A DNA stretch of 64,000 bases, from contig JAPYMA010002831.1 in NCBI GenBank assembly GCA_035041965.1, positions 186,001 to 250,000 of the forward strand, in the 5' to 3' direction. The notes beneath the pieces were generated by a model. The model was not told the DNA's origin, searched no databases, and worked only from the letters and a program-made list of their open reading frames with translations. A program made the position numbers and the translations under genes. Below, piece by piece: positions 21,415-34,876 of the stretch (within the stretch, counting starts at the first letter, position 1; every line of letters begins with the position of its first letter). This stretch comes from Anisakis pegreffii. Its lineage: Eukaryota; Nematoda; Chromadorea; Rhabditida; Anisakidae.

Positions 21415-22424
21415 AATTCACAATTTCATCTGGCGAGCCAAACATTATTGTAGACAGGCCAATTTTGGCCCGCGGACCGGCGGTTGCCGATGACTGCTCT
21501 AAGGTTTATGCGCTCTACATTTCGATTGTGTAAACACTTAAAAATCACTTTGAGCACTGCAATAAAATATTCATCGCTTAATTGAGGAGCAGTTCCATTC
21601 GAATCTCCAGTAACTCTTGGGCAATTCCAAACATTTTTCAAAGCATACGATCAACCCTCATAATAACGGGAGTAGAACAACAGAAATACCTTCTTCTCGC
21701 CATTCCATTTTTGGCTGAGCATTCGATCGAAGACTTCGCTGCTTTTCGTCAGGATAATCCGATGCGCTGAGTACCTAAAAAACCTGGAACGTTCGTTTGC
21801 GTAAGATATCTGTAATGGATCCTCTATATATCTTCCATCAAGATGCTGATAAGAAAATTCTCCCGCGCTTGAATGAGGGATGCAGGCTTTTAACCGGTCA
21901 TTTTTTTTTTCATGACACCTCATGTTTTCGCTACTGCAGATCATGCGGGCACTAAACCTGGAACATACGCGATTGAAAGTTTCAAATATGCAACCTGCTT
22001 TATGCACAGACTTACAAATTGAACACCAAAAGAAGAGAATAGTGTTTTGGACAACGCGCGCGAATTTGTTGACATAGGAATGTGGCATATTTTTTGTGAA
22101 GTATTTTGAGTTATAATGCAACTGAACTCTATTCCAAGAGTTTTCAAGTGTGATTTTGCATTCAAATAGATGACCAACAACTCAACACAAATATCCGATG
22201 TTGATAAATAATTTTTATAAACTTATTATAAGCACTCAATGCTCGTAAAGATCAGTGATATAAAACGAGATTTGACTACTGCTTCGATTGAAAAGCATTT
22301 GATGAACGCTTAGAAAGAAACATTTCATCGCCAACGAGCAGTGTCACATCACTGAGATGGGCGTTGTTGAAGTACTTCGCGAAATCGTTTAGCGCCTCCC
22401 GATCATCAGCAAAGCAATCCATTC
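18087..22424 (-). CDS. BTB/BACK-domain protein, BTBD17-like
   Basis: Nine exons: 22322-22424, 21690-21774, 20646-20795, 20415-20513, 20055-20196, 19481-19592, 19021-19161, 18514-18641, 18087-18334. From ATG 22422 the sum is 1206 nt (401 residues). The BTB domain is seen in HLSDVTLLVGDEM, YSAHRIILTKSSEVFDRML and FAAFLRFLYCNHILL, then LPILVLADKYNVHSLRK. A BACK domain follows: ACIKVLAWHFEEM, LLKSNDLVLSSEYRLWEAV and RFPFMTADELTLVERSPFV. This order matches BTBD17/galectin-3-binding-protein relatives. Some family members are Cul3 adaptors and others are secreted; no signal peptide is seen here, but a 5' exon could be missing. Exon 8 joins the last exon in frame only through a GC donor (TCG|GCGTGA). 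The stop at 18087 lies inside the tRNA-like element. Alternatively a 45-nt intron in the last exon would end the protein at FDSSLN before it. Confidence 0.78.
18782..18931. mobile_element. Fold-back element with 20-bp inverted arms and (TA)46 core
   Basis: Left arm 18782-18801 (TTTCAAAAGGCCCAATCAAC) and right arm 18912-18931 are inverted repeats with 18 of 20 matches. They flank about 92 bp of pure TA at 18820-18911. It sits in the intron between BTBD17-like exons 18514-18641 and 19021-19161. A small MITE whose core has expanded is the likely origin. Confidence 0.7.
21278..21497. repeat. (TA)n tract within an imperfect inverted repeat
   Basis: A pure TA run at about 21355-21411 is flanked by CGGCAGCCACCGG near 21284 and its imperfect complement CCGGCGGTTGCCG near 21477. 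The arms match at about 11 of 14 positions. It lies in the BTBD17-like intron 20796-21689. It may be another decayed fold-back element. Confidence 0.5.
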
Positions 22425-22515
22425 CTGAGCAATAATTGTCTCGTCAGTACCAAAAAGCAATTGTTTGTCTTTGAATTATCAAAACATTAATACTCACTAT
22501 TAGAATGACTCAGCA

Positions 22516-22804
22516 AATGTGATGGCATCCAACCGAAAGTCAGTCGAAGAAATCCAACAATTTCGGTCGGAATTTCAACATTCGGATTCCGACCGAACAA
22601 TTTGGGAGGACGGTCGAAATTCCGAATGTCGGATAATCAAATGCCAATTCGATTGGATTCATAATTCGACCGACATAAAGTTTCATCGTTCCGACAATCG
22701 CAATTCCGATAGTCGGTCGAAACTGCAAATATCGGAACGATGAAATTTCATGTCAGTGGAATTCAATTCAGATAGACATGAAATTTCGCTTGGATGCTAC
22801 CATT
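22516..22804. mobile_element. 289-bp MITE with 8-bp target-site duplication
   Basis: The perfect 8-bp direct repeat ACTCAGCA occurs at 22508-22515 and 22805-22812. Between them the ends are inverted. The left end reads AATGTGATGGCATCCAACCG; the complement of the right end reads AATGGTAGCATCCAAGCG. Inside are many self-complementary CGGTCGGAAT / ATTCCGACCG blocks that could fold. The 8-bp duplication is typical of hAT-superfamily elements. It has no transposase and is non-autonomous. It lies just upstream of the first BTBD17-like exon, so it could affect that gene's 5' region. Confidence 0.82.
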
Positions 22805-22812
22805 ACTCAGCA

Positions 22813-25600
22813 TTGCGAGTACGAAATATGATTTGGTTATAAATCCAGTTTCCACAAACATTTCCTTTCTTTGCCCACCTTATTAATGTATGTAAATTGC
22901 TCAATTCACGCAACTTACAGCTGTTCCAATCACAAAATAATTCTTCGCTTAGAAATATGACCATGAAATAAATAACTGTATTATATCGCATCTTCACTGA
23001 ACACTGAAGAGAAGACTAAGTAAATCACATAAAAACACTTGATGTGAATTCACCGAAACTCTAACTCTGATATTAGTGATTAATTTAAGAGGTAATATAT
23101 GCATAATTTAGCTTGGCTCGTTTATTGCTGATCTGGGATCGAATGATGATGCATGTCACGACATTGTACAGCAATCATTCAACATAACGCATTTAAGTTA
23201 TAGATCGAAAACGTCCGATTCAATAAGAATGCATCGGAATTCAATTAATAGTTACTCAATTCGTACTCAGCAAGATGTATTTCGTTCGCAACATTATACA
23301 GATTATTCTCAAGCTTGCGCCGTAGATGTCCATCAAGACTAAGTCAGTTAATCTGTTCAAATTGTATGCCAAATCAACATCGTTAACATCACTATTCTGC
23401 CTTTAAAATTCTGCATATGAAGAAATTGTTACGTTATCACTATTAAACTGCGTTTGTTCATCTGTTTCATCAGTCGATCGTCTGATTTTATGCGTTCAGT
23501 TCCCTTACTGATCTTATTGTCAGTACCTTCGAATTAATTTGGAAACAAGTGAATCACAATAGTAGCAAAAATCGATTATATCAACCAATATTCCACACAG
23601 AACCGCAGAAAAACTCAGGAAATAAATTACGACCTATATAATCAAACAAAAATGAACACTTTTTAGGGGTTGTGAGCAGTTAATTAAACAATAGAAATTC
23701 TTCAATGATAACATTTCAAACTGCTTTCATACAATTCAATCGGTATTCATTTTTATTCCGTAATACAACTACACTGCGAAGTTGGACAATCCTATAGAAC
23801 TGCAACGGAAAAGTTTGAATGTGTGTGATAGCGAACAGAGAACAGGGAAGCTGTACAGCATTCAACTACATTCATGCAGTTGCTATTCATTTTCCAGTAT
23901 GGTTATGGGCTCATGCATTAGTTCATCTGAACGTTTCGCTTTGCAAACAGTTTGTTGTTTCAGATGAATCAAACCAACCGACGAACTCATCGAATCTGTT
24001 ACGAACTACCACGTAAAAGTAAAGCAGAAACATTTTTATGATCTATTTCAACAAACCGGAGATGAGCATTCTAATAATTATGCTTCTGTTCAATGAATGC
24101 CTTTTGATAGTCGTCTTCAAATTCCTTCTTAAACTTTCGTAAAAAAAAGACTTGCAATGGTGAAAAGGCAACAAAAGACCTAATTATAAATGGAATAAAA
24201 TGCGAGGTGTGGAAAGAGAAGACCAATTTGTAGAAAGAGAAAACCAACGGAAATGAAAGCAAACATCTTGAGTCAAAGTTCCTCAGAGAATAAATACCGT
24301 CGGAAAAGTGAGTGTGCTTTCGATAGATGTGGTCAGAATCAACTTTTGACCAGTAATAGGTTTGCTCAGATATGATCAGTTTTGGAGAGCGTGTTTATAA
24401 TAAGTACGTCAACAACTTTGATGAGCAATGAAAGCGAAAAAAAAACTACATATGCTTTAGAGAACAATGGCAGTCACAGGCATCATCCTCAAAAGCCGGT
24501 TTTGTTGGGCACGACAGCGGACGACGTAAGACATCTGCCGTTTTGATGCCATCATTCATGCGCAGATGTGCAAATTTCGATGAACATTTCGTGCAGCATG
24601 ATCCATTCAAAACTTATTCTACATGCTCAGAATTAAGCGATTGAACAATCTCGAAAATCGATTTTTATAAATGTACGAATGCAAATGAAATGATTATTCA
24701 CAAATGAATAACTATCATGGCTCTAAAAGCAATAATTTTTCGACCGAAATAATTCTACATGAGTAAACGGTGTCTTTCTCATAACATCATCAACCATAGT
24801 TCCCAATGTTGAATTCTGTCATATGCTGGTATAATTGAAAATAATAAATCTAGACAATTTTTATGCAGCCGTTTCAAGAGAAACAAAACACAAATCAAAT
24901 TATTATTATTCGGGGTATTAGTGAAGATTCTATTGTCGTATGAACTGCGGAGATATTCTAACACTTTGTATGTATATTTTAAACAGAGTTACAGCATTTC
25001 GTAATTCTAATCACTCGAAAATTCCGACAGTGTATTCTTGTTGAATCAGCGGAACGATTAAGTTTGTCCGTATTTGCAGTTTATGAAAGTGTGAAAATAC
25101 ATAAACATAAATATGCATACGTGACAATATTGAGACAATTATGAATAGCAAGTGATCATTTTTTGGATATCGTTCTACATCAGAGTAACTGAACTGCCGG
25201 ATATTAGAATTCACTTCGTAATGAACGGTATAAGTATGTACATGATTCGAAAACATAAAAAAGATACATCAACAATACATCATGTAGTATTGAAGGAAAT
25301 GTTTAGTCACAGTTTACGCTACTTATTGCTCACAATTGTTCCAGGAAGTTGGTTGCAAACTGAAATTGTTGTAAAACGATACTCAGGATGAAAGGAAAAG
25401 TTCATAATGTACTACAGCAACTTCAACGGAAACCTTAGATTCATCAGTTGCTGTAAAAGCTTCAATTCGCCTTTTGAGCAAAGGAAATCAGATTCAAGCG
25501 GTAAACAAATGAAGTCAAGCAATAAGACCTTAGGAATCAATGCCCTCCAGATGAACAACAGTAAGAAATTCCATAACGGTCAGGTGGAATACGAACATAC
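22813..25600. other. Intergenic or intronic DNA, no clear gene
   Basis: Only weak open frames. At about 23963-24040 (+) a TTGTTGTTTCAG acceptor precedes a 25-codon frame (MNQTNRRTHRICYEL) ending in TGA. It has no partner exon and may be chance. Confidence 0.4.
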
Positions 25601-25683
25601 CTGGTGGGTCCGTGGGATCGGTAGGCAGCGGGTTGACGACAACTCTCGGAGAATGGTTGCTCGGTTTGCGTACCATTTTAATC
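25601..25683 (-). CDS. Isolated exon candidate, proline-rich
   Basis: A locally GC-rich 83-bp exon lies between acceptor TTAATAAG and a strong donor CCAG|GTATGT. It reads IKMVRKPSNHSPRVVVNPLP followed by TDPTDPP. The ATG at 25676 could be a start codon. No neighbour exon in phase was found within reach, so the parent gene is unknown. It may belong with the - strand candidates at 28.0, 32.0 and 38.0 kb as one gene with long introns. Confidence 0.45.
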
Positions 25684-28007
25684 CTTATTAATATTCGGTG
25701 CCTAATTTTGCCGTTTAGTGTTACGATCCGTGAAATATTACAACGAAAAATATGCAAAAACGAATGAGAGCTTATGTTTATATGGACGACAGAATCGTAC
25801 AAAAGAACATACAACAATGCACATGATTGTGTATATATCTGGAAATTTATATACATGTATACGGATCATTGTGTGTACATATGCCATACGAATTCTATTG
25901 AAATTACATCTCTTTAATCGTTCGATGTTGTGTACATTCGTAATGAGTTTCAGGTGGTAAATATGACCATTATAAAATTATTTATTACTTGCTCGATTAA
26001 TTGAAATTTCAACAAAAAAAAACTGGCTGAAAAGGATCACAGCAAAGCGTCGTATCACAGAGGATTATGTGAATATGTCGATATGAATACATTTGTAGCA
26101 TATATCCCAGCTGGATACAGAATTTTTATTTGTAAATTCGACGCACTAACCTGAACCCTATTCAAAACTTTAAAATGTTGTCAGATTAATCGTCATACAA
26201 AATATGCGAAGCAGTCTGTATTGCTCTCCTGAACATGTTTATCATAATTATTTTTGAATTCAACTGAAACAAAGGTAAAATTGCATCGGGAACGCCATAC
26301 TAACTGAAAGGGACAATTTGTCGTCACGGATCACAATGTTATCAATATTTATCGATCCGCGTAAGAACGATACGAAATTATTCAGCGAATTACTAAAAGA
26401 TATACGTTTTCCACATACAGTAAATCACGCTTAGTTCCTCAATCCACGTACCCAGTAGGTTCCACAAACTTGTTTATTACATAAAGAAAAGAAAATAATA
26501 ATAGCAGAATGAAGATGAGCATGGTGTCGGATGTTTCAGACTTTGCCGTGAGACCTGCAAACTTCCGACAGTTTTTTCACAGCAACAAATAAACGATAAG
26601 GCGGAGCTGAATCCATTTCAATCATTCAGATAAATTATCATCAGTAATTTTCGGATGTTTTCATATATGGTCCCATAAATAAGTTTGTTGTCAACTGGCA
26701 TTGCAAACTGGTTCACATGCGTTACAATGTTGTGTAGAAAACTGCTCATAAAATTTAGTGCTTTGAAAAGCATGAAGAATGTGAGTCTAAACCGTTATGA
26801 CCGTTCTCATCTGTAAATATTATTGGCTGAAATGATACGCTCACAATGAAATGAATATATTCCATGGAGAAAATGGCAAATGATGTGTCTCATTTCGAAA
26901 CATCTACTGTTAGTTGTAAATACCTGCAATCAATTTACCAATTGCACGTTGTTGTTGACACATTAAGCAACAACCATGTGATTACTAAATCAAAGAAGCA
27001 CCTTTGATCAACTCACTGTTGTTAAGGAATAGTCAACACGAATTGTTGAAATTGTGTTATACAAATAATGAACATAGTTAAAGAATTAAGTGGACAGATA
27101 ATGATGAGCAGAAAAAGTAAACAAGAGAAGTAGCTCAATCATGATGAAGTGATGCGCGACAATGGGACGTCGCTTGCAAACAGTCAGCAGAAGAACGAAG
27201 ACCGGTTCAAGAATGAAAAAGCGTAAATATTTCTCTTTTCAATGAATCTGTTGATCAACAATCCGTAAACGCTTTCATGCTGCAACTTTCGAATTCAGTT
27301 ACACTTCAAATCATTTATATAAACGCATGATATTCCTCACGGCATAAACCCAAAGAGCATTAAAAGTCAACCAATATGCCGAAATCCAGCCTGAGAATCA
27401 AGATACTAGAAATCAATACTTACTTGTTGCAAAACTGATGTAAACAGTAGCTGAAAGCATTTTCAATGAAAAAGTTGTGTTTGATGGGCAATGCTTTCAA
27501 ATTCAAGTGGGAATCATTCTGAGCTAGATTTTAAAAGATGAAGAAAGTTCTTTTGTACAGCAAATGTTAGAATAGTGTCGATTTATACGACAAAGTAGCG
27601 TTATCTCACTGATGTAAGCTTCACATTGCTGTGTCAATTTTTTACTCATTTGATCACCAGTGTAGTGCCATTTTAAATCTTCATCACCTTGTAGAGAAGC
27701 TAAACGCGTGAGGATATTCTGTTGGGAGATTATGCCGTCAACGAAAAAATAACTGTGCTATGGTGCCGATACACGTAGGCTATGAACCTTAAAAGATCGG
27801 ATGATCCACCCTGCAATACTATAATAAATCGCTGCATCCTTACACTCACAAATCCCACCGATGAACACAAAATCAGCCACCTTGTTCAGAATCAACCAAC
27901 CACACAAACCTAAATTAATTACACCGGAATCATTTGAAAAAATTAATCCTGTGCTGCCAGGACAAACTAGTGGAAATGAAACAAGTGAGAATTCCCAAGT
28001 GTTTTAG
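25684..28007. other. No gene seen
   Basis: AT-rich sequence with no exon that has both splice sites and coding character; probably intronic or intergenic. Confidence 0.4.
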
Positions 28008-28280
28008 TCACGAAAAAGTTCGAAGAAACAGGAAATCAAATGAAATAATAAAGCTCCTGTGACTAAAAGCTGCCAACATGGGTGTGCTATGAGAAAACTG
28101 ACATCTTGAAGGGATCTCGGTAGAGGTTTTACTGAAGGAATCACTGCTCACATGACTAGAATACGGGTAGGGGATACCTAGAGAACAACAGGAATGTGCA
28201 TGATGCGTTACGGAAATATGTGAATGATTAAAAACTGTCTTTGTGTGCGATGATTCACTGAGAAACGATGGCGTATACAA
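28008..28280 (-). CDS. Exon candidate, Ser/His-rich
   Basis: A 90-codon open frame has composition unlike its AT-rich surroundings (SESSHTKTVFNHSHISVTHH, then YPYSSHVSSDSFSKTSTE). It ends with TGA at 28008-28010. A TTGTTCTCTAG acceptor inside it (exon 28008-28177) or a donor at the same place are both possible. Function unknown; low-complexity composition makes a chance frame possible. Confidence 0.33.
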   Translation of the reverse strand: MYTPSFLSESSHTKTVFNHSHISVTHHAHSCCSLGIPYPYSSHVSSDSFSKTSTEIPSRCQFSHSTPMLAAFSHRSFIISFDFLFLRTFS

Positions 28281-31200
28281 TAGACTGTCGTAAATAACAA
28301 TAACGGTTTACGCACTTCGCGTCGCTATCTCAGATTGCAGGATAATCCGGGGTAGATAAACGCTTCGGGAATGTATATATAACAAGCTGGTAGAGTACGG
28401 TTGGCGTCAATGTAGAGCGGAAATTTTAGTGCAGTTAAAGGTTAGGTACTTTAACACTTACGTGCTGCACAGCGAAGAAAATTAAACCACACAAATAATT
28501 ATATGAAATGATTGTCTTGAAGTGGACATCTGATTATTATCCTTAGACTGAATCGTACTATGCAATAAGAAACCATCAATTCACACTCAATGTTCCAACA
28601 CTAAATTAGTCAAACAAATAAATGCCTGACTAAAGTTTTGGACTTTCTTCAAACTTCATAACAGACGACAAGATTGTGAATCTTTTTATTTTCCAAAAAC
28701 TCATCAGATGACCATTGTATTTCCCTCAATTCGACTCACAGTCATATCGATGTATGGAATGACTTCGAATAAATGTCACTGTTCAAATGAATTTCGTCAT
28801 TCTCCTAAAGTGCAATCACTTCAATTGAAACGTTATCAGTATGATACGCACACACTGTAAGAAATATTTCGTAACGAAGACCCTTGCTACAAACAAGTAG
28901 TTCCCACATTCCCTCAACCCGTGCTCTATATGGTAAATCGCCTCGTCATTATTCGTCTCTAACAATCTTCCTACTTTGATAATCCATTACTCTTTAGCAA
29001 CAAATCAGAGGAAGATCGGAAAGTCGATCCATTGAAAGGGGAATTTGTTATCAAGAATTGTTGCTGATATCAAAAGAATCACTTTTTTGTGGTCATACAA
29101 ATAGTTTGAAAACATTATTGAACAAATATGGAAGAATTATAAAAAACTGAATGATCTGCCAAATCTCCCAATCTCTCCGTGATACATTCAGATTCTCTCC
29201 TTAGAAAGAAACTTCCCTTATCCATGAAAATCACTGTTACAAATTGAAAATACAACCCTATATTTAGACTGATGCGAATTGCAAAGTATCTTCAAAACTA
29301 AATTTCTGATCGATATGCGATTAATGAAGTGTCCTTGGGAATCGTTCATCATAAAGAAGTGAGAAAAAAAGTGTCCTTCAAATTCTACATGATGTGCATA
29401 TTCAATCACAAAGGAATGTAAAAACAGTAACACTTGATGGTTTATGTTAAGAACGTAAAGAGTTCTGCGTGACAGACCGTCACGAAAAAATTTCAAGAAC
29501 TAATGCCACTGCGATGTGGCTTTTACTTCAGCAACAACAGCACAGAAATATGGCGGCATATCAGCTTTTCTTTAAGAACTATCGAAGATACGTATGGTTT
29601 ACCCAATTCAACTAGCCAACCAGACACTGACCATTTTTGGCATTTTTTTGTTATCATCGATATCGCGGCTCTATCGGAATCATAACGACAAAATAACATA
29701 AGAGTGGAAAGTTGTGATTATTAACCACGAAAACGCAAAAAACAGTGCAGTTATCTCATGAAGACAAATTTTTGAATGGAACGGTGATGGTATCCACTTG
29801 GCAAAAATAAATCGCGTAACTTTCCTTATTTTTTGACTATGGTCTATAGGAAGTATCCGGATAAAAGTATCCCCTCTATAGAACTACTGCGCAATTACGA
29901 ATGATTTTTGCGATGCTCAAAATTCCAAACTAATCAAAGTAGTTGCAGAGGAAGAATCGTGAATCTGAGAGGCATTCATATGCTCGGAAAGTACACTTCC
30001 GTATGGCAGCTCGACATGGCCATATAAGATTCCTCAAAGAATTTAGAAGCATCAGCGATAACAAATCCAAAAAAAAAAACAACTGAACAATGTATTTAAG
30101 AATGAAAGCAGGTAGATATTCAAAGCCAAAAATAGAAAGTCAGTGCAACTCAAAAATAAAAACCTTTGTCGACAATTACTTTTGTCAGCAGAATATAGCA
30201 TAATAGTAGTTATCATCGTTAGTTATAAATATGGTTGTTATCGATAGTATTCTGATCCACCAATGAATGAAATAGAATAAAATACTATCTTGATTAACAG
30301 TTTTACCTATCGTCATTAGCGGCTATCTGTTGCTATTCGCCGCCACTTGTCATTACATATGGTGAGGAAGCGACAAAAAACAGAAATTGCCTTTATTTTG
30401 AAACGAATAATGATTTTTTTCTGTCGATATTTGTCACTATTCATCGATCGACAAAAAATGCAAATGCTTATTTTGAAGTGCATCGATTGGATTCCGGGTC
30501 GCCAAAAATTTTTTCACATTTTCTTTCGTTGAAGCATTCCAAAACAATTCATGTGAAAACTGAAAAAGTGAATGGATGGGCGACATTACTGCCATTTGAT
30601 TATGCAGTGTGAGCTCAGTAAAGGCAACTAAAGCAGTGCGCAAAGATTCTTGATTATAAAACTGACGAAATGTCTACAAAATAGAATCACTTTTGGTTGA
30701 AAAGTGTCTATAGAACCAAAACAATAATTTTTAGAAATAAAACGATTGTACATCTCAATGAAGTCGTTATGGCGGCAATAATCCCCCTTTAGAAAACAGT
30801 CACTTCCAACCAATACTTTGGAAAAATTCAGCGCTTGTTTAATAAGTGATTCAGATTGTGAATGTCGTCAAGTAATGAAATGGAACAAAATGCATCTGCT
30901 CAAAGAAAAAACTTTAAAAAGCAAGAACGTCAAAACAGAACATGAATTCACACGAAAATGAACACATATATGAATGAGTAAATAAACGAACGGCACATTT
31001 TTATTTGCGTTATATTCATTCTGTGAACGGTATTCATTTATTTATTTGCTCATTTATTCACTGCATTTTTCAGTCATTCATCCTATCCTCTCCGAGAGAT
31101 CACCAACGAAAGTGCGAAAAGCTTTAAGCTGGCCAATCTGTTGCAGAAAACCATCATTCATTTGAGAATACGTATTCGGGAAAAAATATAGCGCACTCCA

Positions 31201-31956
31201 CTATGAAATAATGGGGAAGGTACGAAACCGAATCTCTGAAAATTGTTTTTCACTCGCGATGAATCAGAACTAGAAAATGTGAAATTCTTCGTATACCACT
31301 TTGGTGTTTGTGAGAAATATGCAGAAATTATTTATAAACGACTACAGTTTGATGGTGTTTATGGTGAAACTATGATGGTACAATGAAGCATCTGTGAGAT
31401 TTCAATTTGAAAGTGAGAAAGTCTCGCAGTTGCTCTACCTCATAATAAAGAGACCGCTAAGTATATCGACGGGAACTGAGTAAACAAGTATGAATGTATT
31501 TGATGTTGGTTAGTCAACAAACAATACCACAAAACAACGACTGTATATATGTATGACAATAACGAGACGATATTGCATGTAACTGTATTTATATGAATTG
31601 TAAACACTGTCAAATACCACTAATAAACACCACAATACTGAATATCGAATTATGCATGAAAATACGTTCTTCAATTGGCATGTACGCGTCAACAAACACC
31701 CTGCATATAACATAAATTGTTCAACTGATGAAAAACCACATGATCCGATACTTTCACATTACTTCGCTTCTTAGTAGCACTGTTGGTTCATACTGCACTG
31801 CTCCAATAATTGATTGCTTTTATGGGATTCAGTATTAACGCTCATATGAGATTAAATAACGCTCATAAGCAACCCAGTGGCTAGATATGTATGCTGCCTA
31901 ACTGATGACCACATCAGATATACTGCAAAATTACAGGAAAAAGGTCAGTAACTTAC
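28281..31956. other. No gene seen
   Basis: AT-rich sequence with no supported exon or repeat family on either strand. Confidence 0.4.
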
Positions 31957-32063
31957 CTTCACAACATTGGACGTACTTCGAGCTGACAGGGGAAAGTACC
32001 TGTCCGGCTTGTGGTTGATTCACTCCTGTGCTCTTACTGACAGTTGCCTCGGCCAGTCTGCAC
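31957..32063 (-). CDS. Isolated exon candidate, Cys-containing
   Basis: This 107-bp exon has a good acceptor (TTTTGCATTCTCCAG) and a consensus donor (GAAG|GTAAGT). It reads CRLAEATVSKSTGVNQPQAG followed by QVLSPVSSKYVQCCE in phase 2 to phase 1. Composition is clearly coding-like. Parent gene and function are unknown. Confidence 0.5.
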
Positions 32064-33190
32064 CTGGAGAATGCAAAAGAGACAAAAAATTGTTTTGAAA
32101 AGACTTTTATCACCGACTCATGATTGATATACGAATGTAACAAATGTCATTGATTAATGATACAACAAACAACCGATAAAACTGATCGCAGTGCAACCGA
32201 ATTCCCTTCAGCTTCTCAGATTGAAACGTCAGTTAAATATTGTGCACAGGGCATTTTTAATTTTTAAGCCTCTGCGCGTCGTCGATGAATGCGATTGTCA
32301 GCAATTTCATGACACAACTAAAAATGAGTGCTGAGGACGAACGGACGCGAGAATGTTTTATCAAAGTATTTGCTAGAAATTCTGGCTAGGAATACAATAG
32401 CATATTGGGCAGACGTTTCAATAACGCTAGGCGACAATCGGTTGCAGTAATATATCGAAAGGAATTGTAAATTAGGAAGATGAAGATGATAAACAGGCCG
32501 TTCACAGCACAGCAACAGACAACGAACGACGCTTTTTGTGATCACTAATCGTACGCTTCCATTGCAGTAGACAGAACGTCTATGGAGCAATCACACGAAC
32601 GTACACACTGTTGGTGAATCATTCATTATTCCACCTCTGTGCATCACTTCGCATTGTATCAGTTTCTTTTCGAAAAGATATTTTCGCATCTCAATGTGAA
32701 TATGGAGAGGGTGATGCGACAATATTATTATGAGGGGAATGGTGGGATGTTATTGCGGTAATGGATGGATGAATATACAATGAAACCTCGTTTTATGATC
32801 ATACTTCATCTCCACAGTTTGGTCGCACTTCGAATGGTTTGTTAGCCAAAGCATGGTTTTCTATAGTGATAATTGGCGAATGAATTCATTCGTTCCAGCC
32901 GGTCCTATTCTTCTGATCGTAATTTTTATTCCTAATCTAGAATATCAGCAGCTTCACTAAAAGGCTCTTCTTTGAAGTTCAGAGCAGGACGAAAAAGTGA
33001 AAATAGAAAGTTTCATTGGAATCACAGACTTTGGTAATTTCAGAATCTCTCGTAATCTCCCGAATAGTGTTTCAGGAAGTTTTCGACAGCCTGCCTGCAA
33101 TATCTTCTAAAATTTACCATCAGAACTCAATTCTAATTTATTAGTTTTTCCTCTAACCGAGGATCCTTCAGATGAAATCCACTCGCTAAT
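32064..33190. other. No gene seen
   Basis: AT-rich sequence without supported exons; ends at a dispersed repeat. Confidence 0.4.
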
Positions 33191-33310
33191 GCAGTTGTTC
33201 TCACGCCCGGGAACTCCATTATCCCTTTCGACGGTCTGGCAGGCCGTCATTACCTCCCCCAATACGAGAATTTACTATTTCCACGAGTGGAATTTCGGAA
33301 GACGGTTGAA
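33191..33310 (+). repeat. Dispersed repeat, copy 1
   Basis: GTTCTCACGCCCGGGAACTC and GTCATTACCTCCCCC, then TACTATTTCCACGAGTGGAA, align by eye with 46817-46930 in the same orientation at roughly 65% identity. Neither copy has a sustained gene. It is probably an old mobile element fragment. Confidence 0.45.
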
Positions 33311-33649
33311 AACAACCGGCAGCTCAAATCTTATGCCTGATTGGTGTGAAGATGTATGTAAACATATGTAAAATTATCACTGAGTCAAGGTGTCCGCAAT
33401 ACCGAACTCCGCATTAGATTACATCAGAGCAGAGTATTCGCTATTCACACAGTATTCATTCTTGTAATTTTGTGCGAGAGATTACAAATTTTTAGTTTGT
33501 AATGTTCAACTTAACGACGTTGGCAAGAGGCATACACGTTGGCATACACCGATATTTCGAGATTAACGAGGAGAACTCGGTTTACTATGCGCAAAACTTG
33601 CTTCGAACCTTCTTTCATTCTATTATCTTTCGTATCAATACCTTACACC

Positions 33650-34876
33650 TAGGGTTTGCAAAATCCCGACGTTTTTTCAATCCCGGGATCTGGATTTAAT
33701 CTCGGGATCGATTTTTGATCCCGGGATCGAACAATTTTTGTAATATCGATGCGGGACATGTTCAAACCCATTTTTTCCAATCAATATGTTCATTAATCAG
33801 TATGTTAATACAACAAATTATCGAACAAATTCGAGGAACCAAATTATTCAAATTCAAATCAATATTTCATATAATGTTGCTAATGATCATGTCGTAAGGG
33901 CATACTGCATGTTCTATGCTAAGGCATCTTGTCATCTCGGGTCTAAGCAAATAACAGTACACTTGCATGTGAATATGAAATTCTTGATTCTCAAATACTC
34001 ATTTGCCGTGCTTCAAGTCCATTTTCTCGCAGTATTAACGTCAGGTGAATTCTGCCATTTCGGAAATTTCGATTTTTTACGAAAGAAATGCATCGCATGA
34101 ATTATATCATTTGAATTTTGAAATAATTAAAAGTTCGAAGTTTATCTGAAAAGGTAAAAAAAATATCGCAATGGATTTTGATCGAACCATCAAACACTTA
34201 CATATTTGATAATTTCGATCAAAAATCAAGCAAATTTACTTGATATTCAAGCTTAAGATCCTTTTGAATGGAACAACTTTGCTCACTTCGGCAATGAATT
34301 CTCTATGAGTGAACTCAGTGAGAATTAAGTACATTTCGATCGAATGGAAACTTTTCCAAATAGCGAAGTAAAAAGACTTGCAGTCTTTGGAACATGCAGC
34401 TGAATTAAAAAATGGAATATTGAGGCCGAACAAATCTTGTGGGAGGAAACGACTCAAAATTTCATTGAGCTTCGTTGCTCTTGGTTTTTATTAGAAAATG
34501 TGATTATCTCTGTTAGTCTACATAAAAATCTATCCAGATGAGTGTGATATAAAGCAATGAAAAGCAGAATAATCAGTTGAATATTCAATGAAATGTTACG
34601 TAAAAGTTCATCGAGCTGTCGTTGATCATGTCATTCGTCCGAATTGTGTCTATTTCCTTAGCTGAACATCAACGATAGAGGGCAAACAGCAAAGATAAGT
34701 GCATGTAAATTAGATGAGAATGATTAAGGCTTGCTTCAAGATGGGCATACTATCAAAATTCACATAAATTGACCTGTTTTATCAAATCCCGAAATCCCGG
34801 GATTTTCCAAAACTTAAATCCCGGGATCGGGATCAGAACCGTAGTCCCGGGATCCCGGGATTTCGCGCAAACCCTA
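33650..34876. mobile_element. 1.2-kb TIR element with CCCGGG subterminal motifs
   Basis: Ends are inverted: TAGGGTTTGCAAAATCCCG at the left and the complement of CGGGATTTCGCGCAAACCCTA at the right. Inside both ends ATCCCGGGAT-like palindromes are repeated, at about 33690-33735 and 34790-34865. No transposase can be read in the interior, and no matching target duplication is seen. Terminal and subterminal layout resembles non-autonomous hAT-type elements; the superfamily is inferred. Confidence 0.65.
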
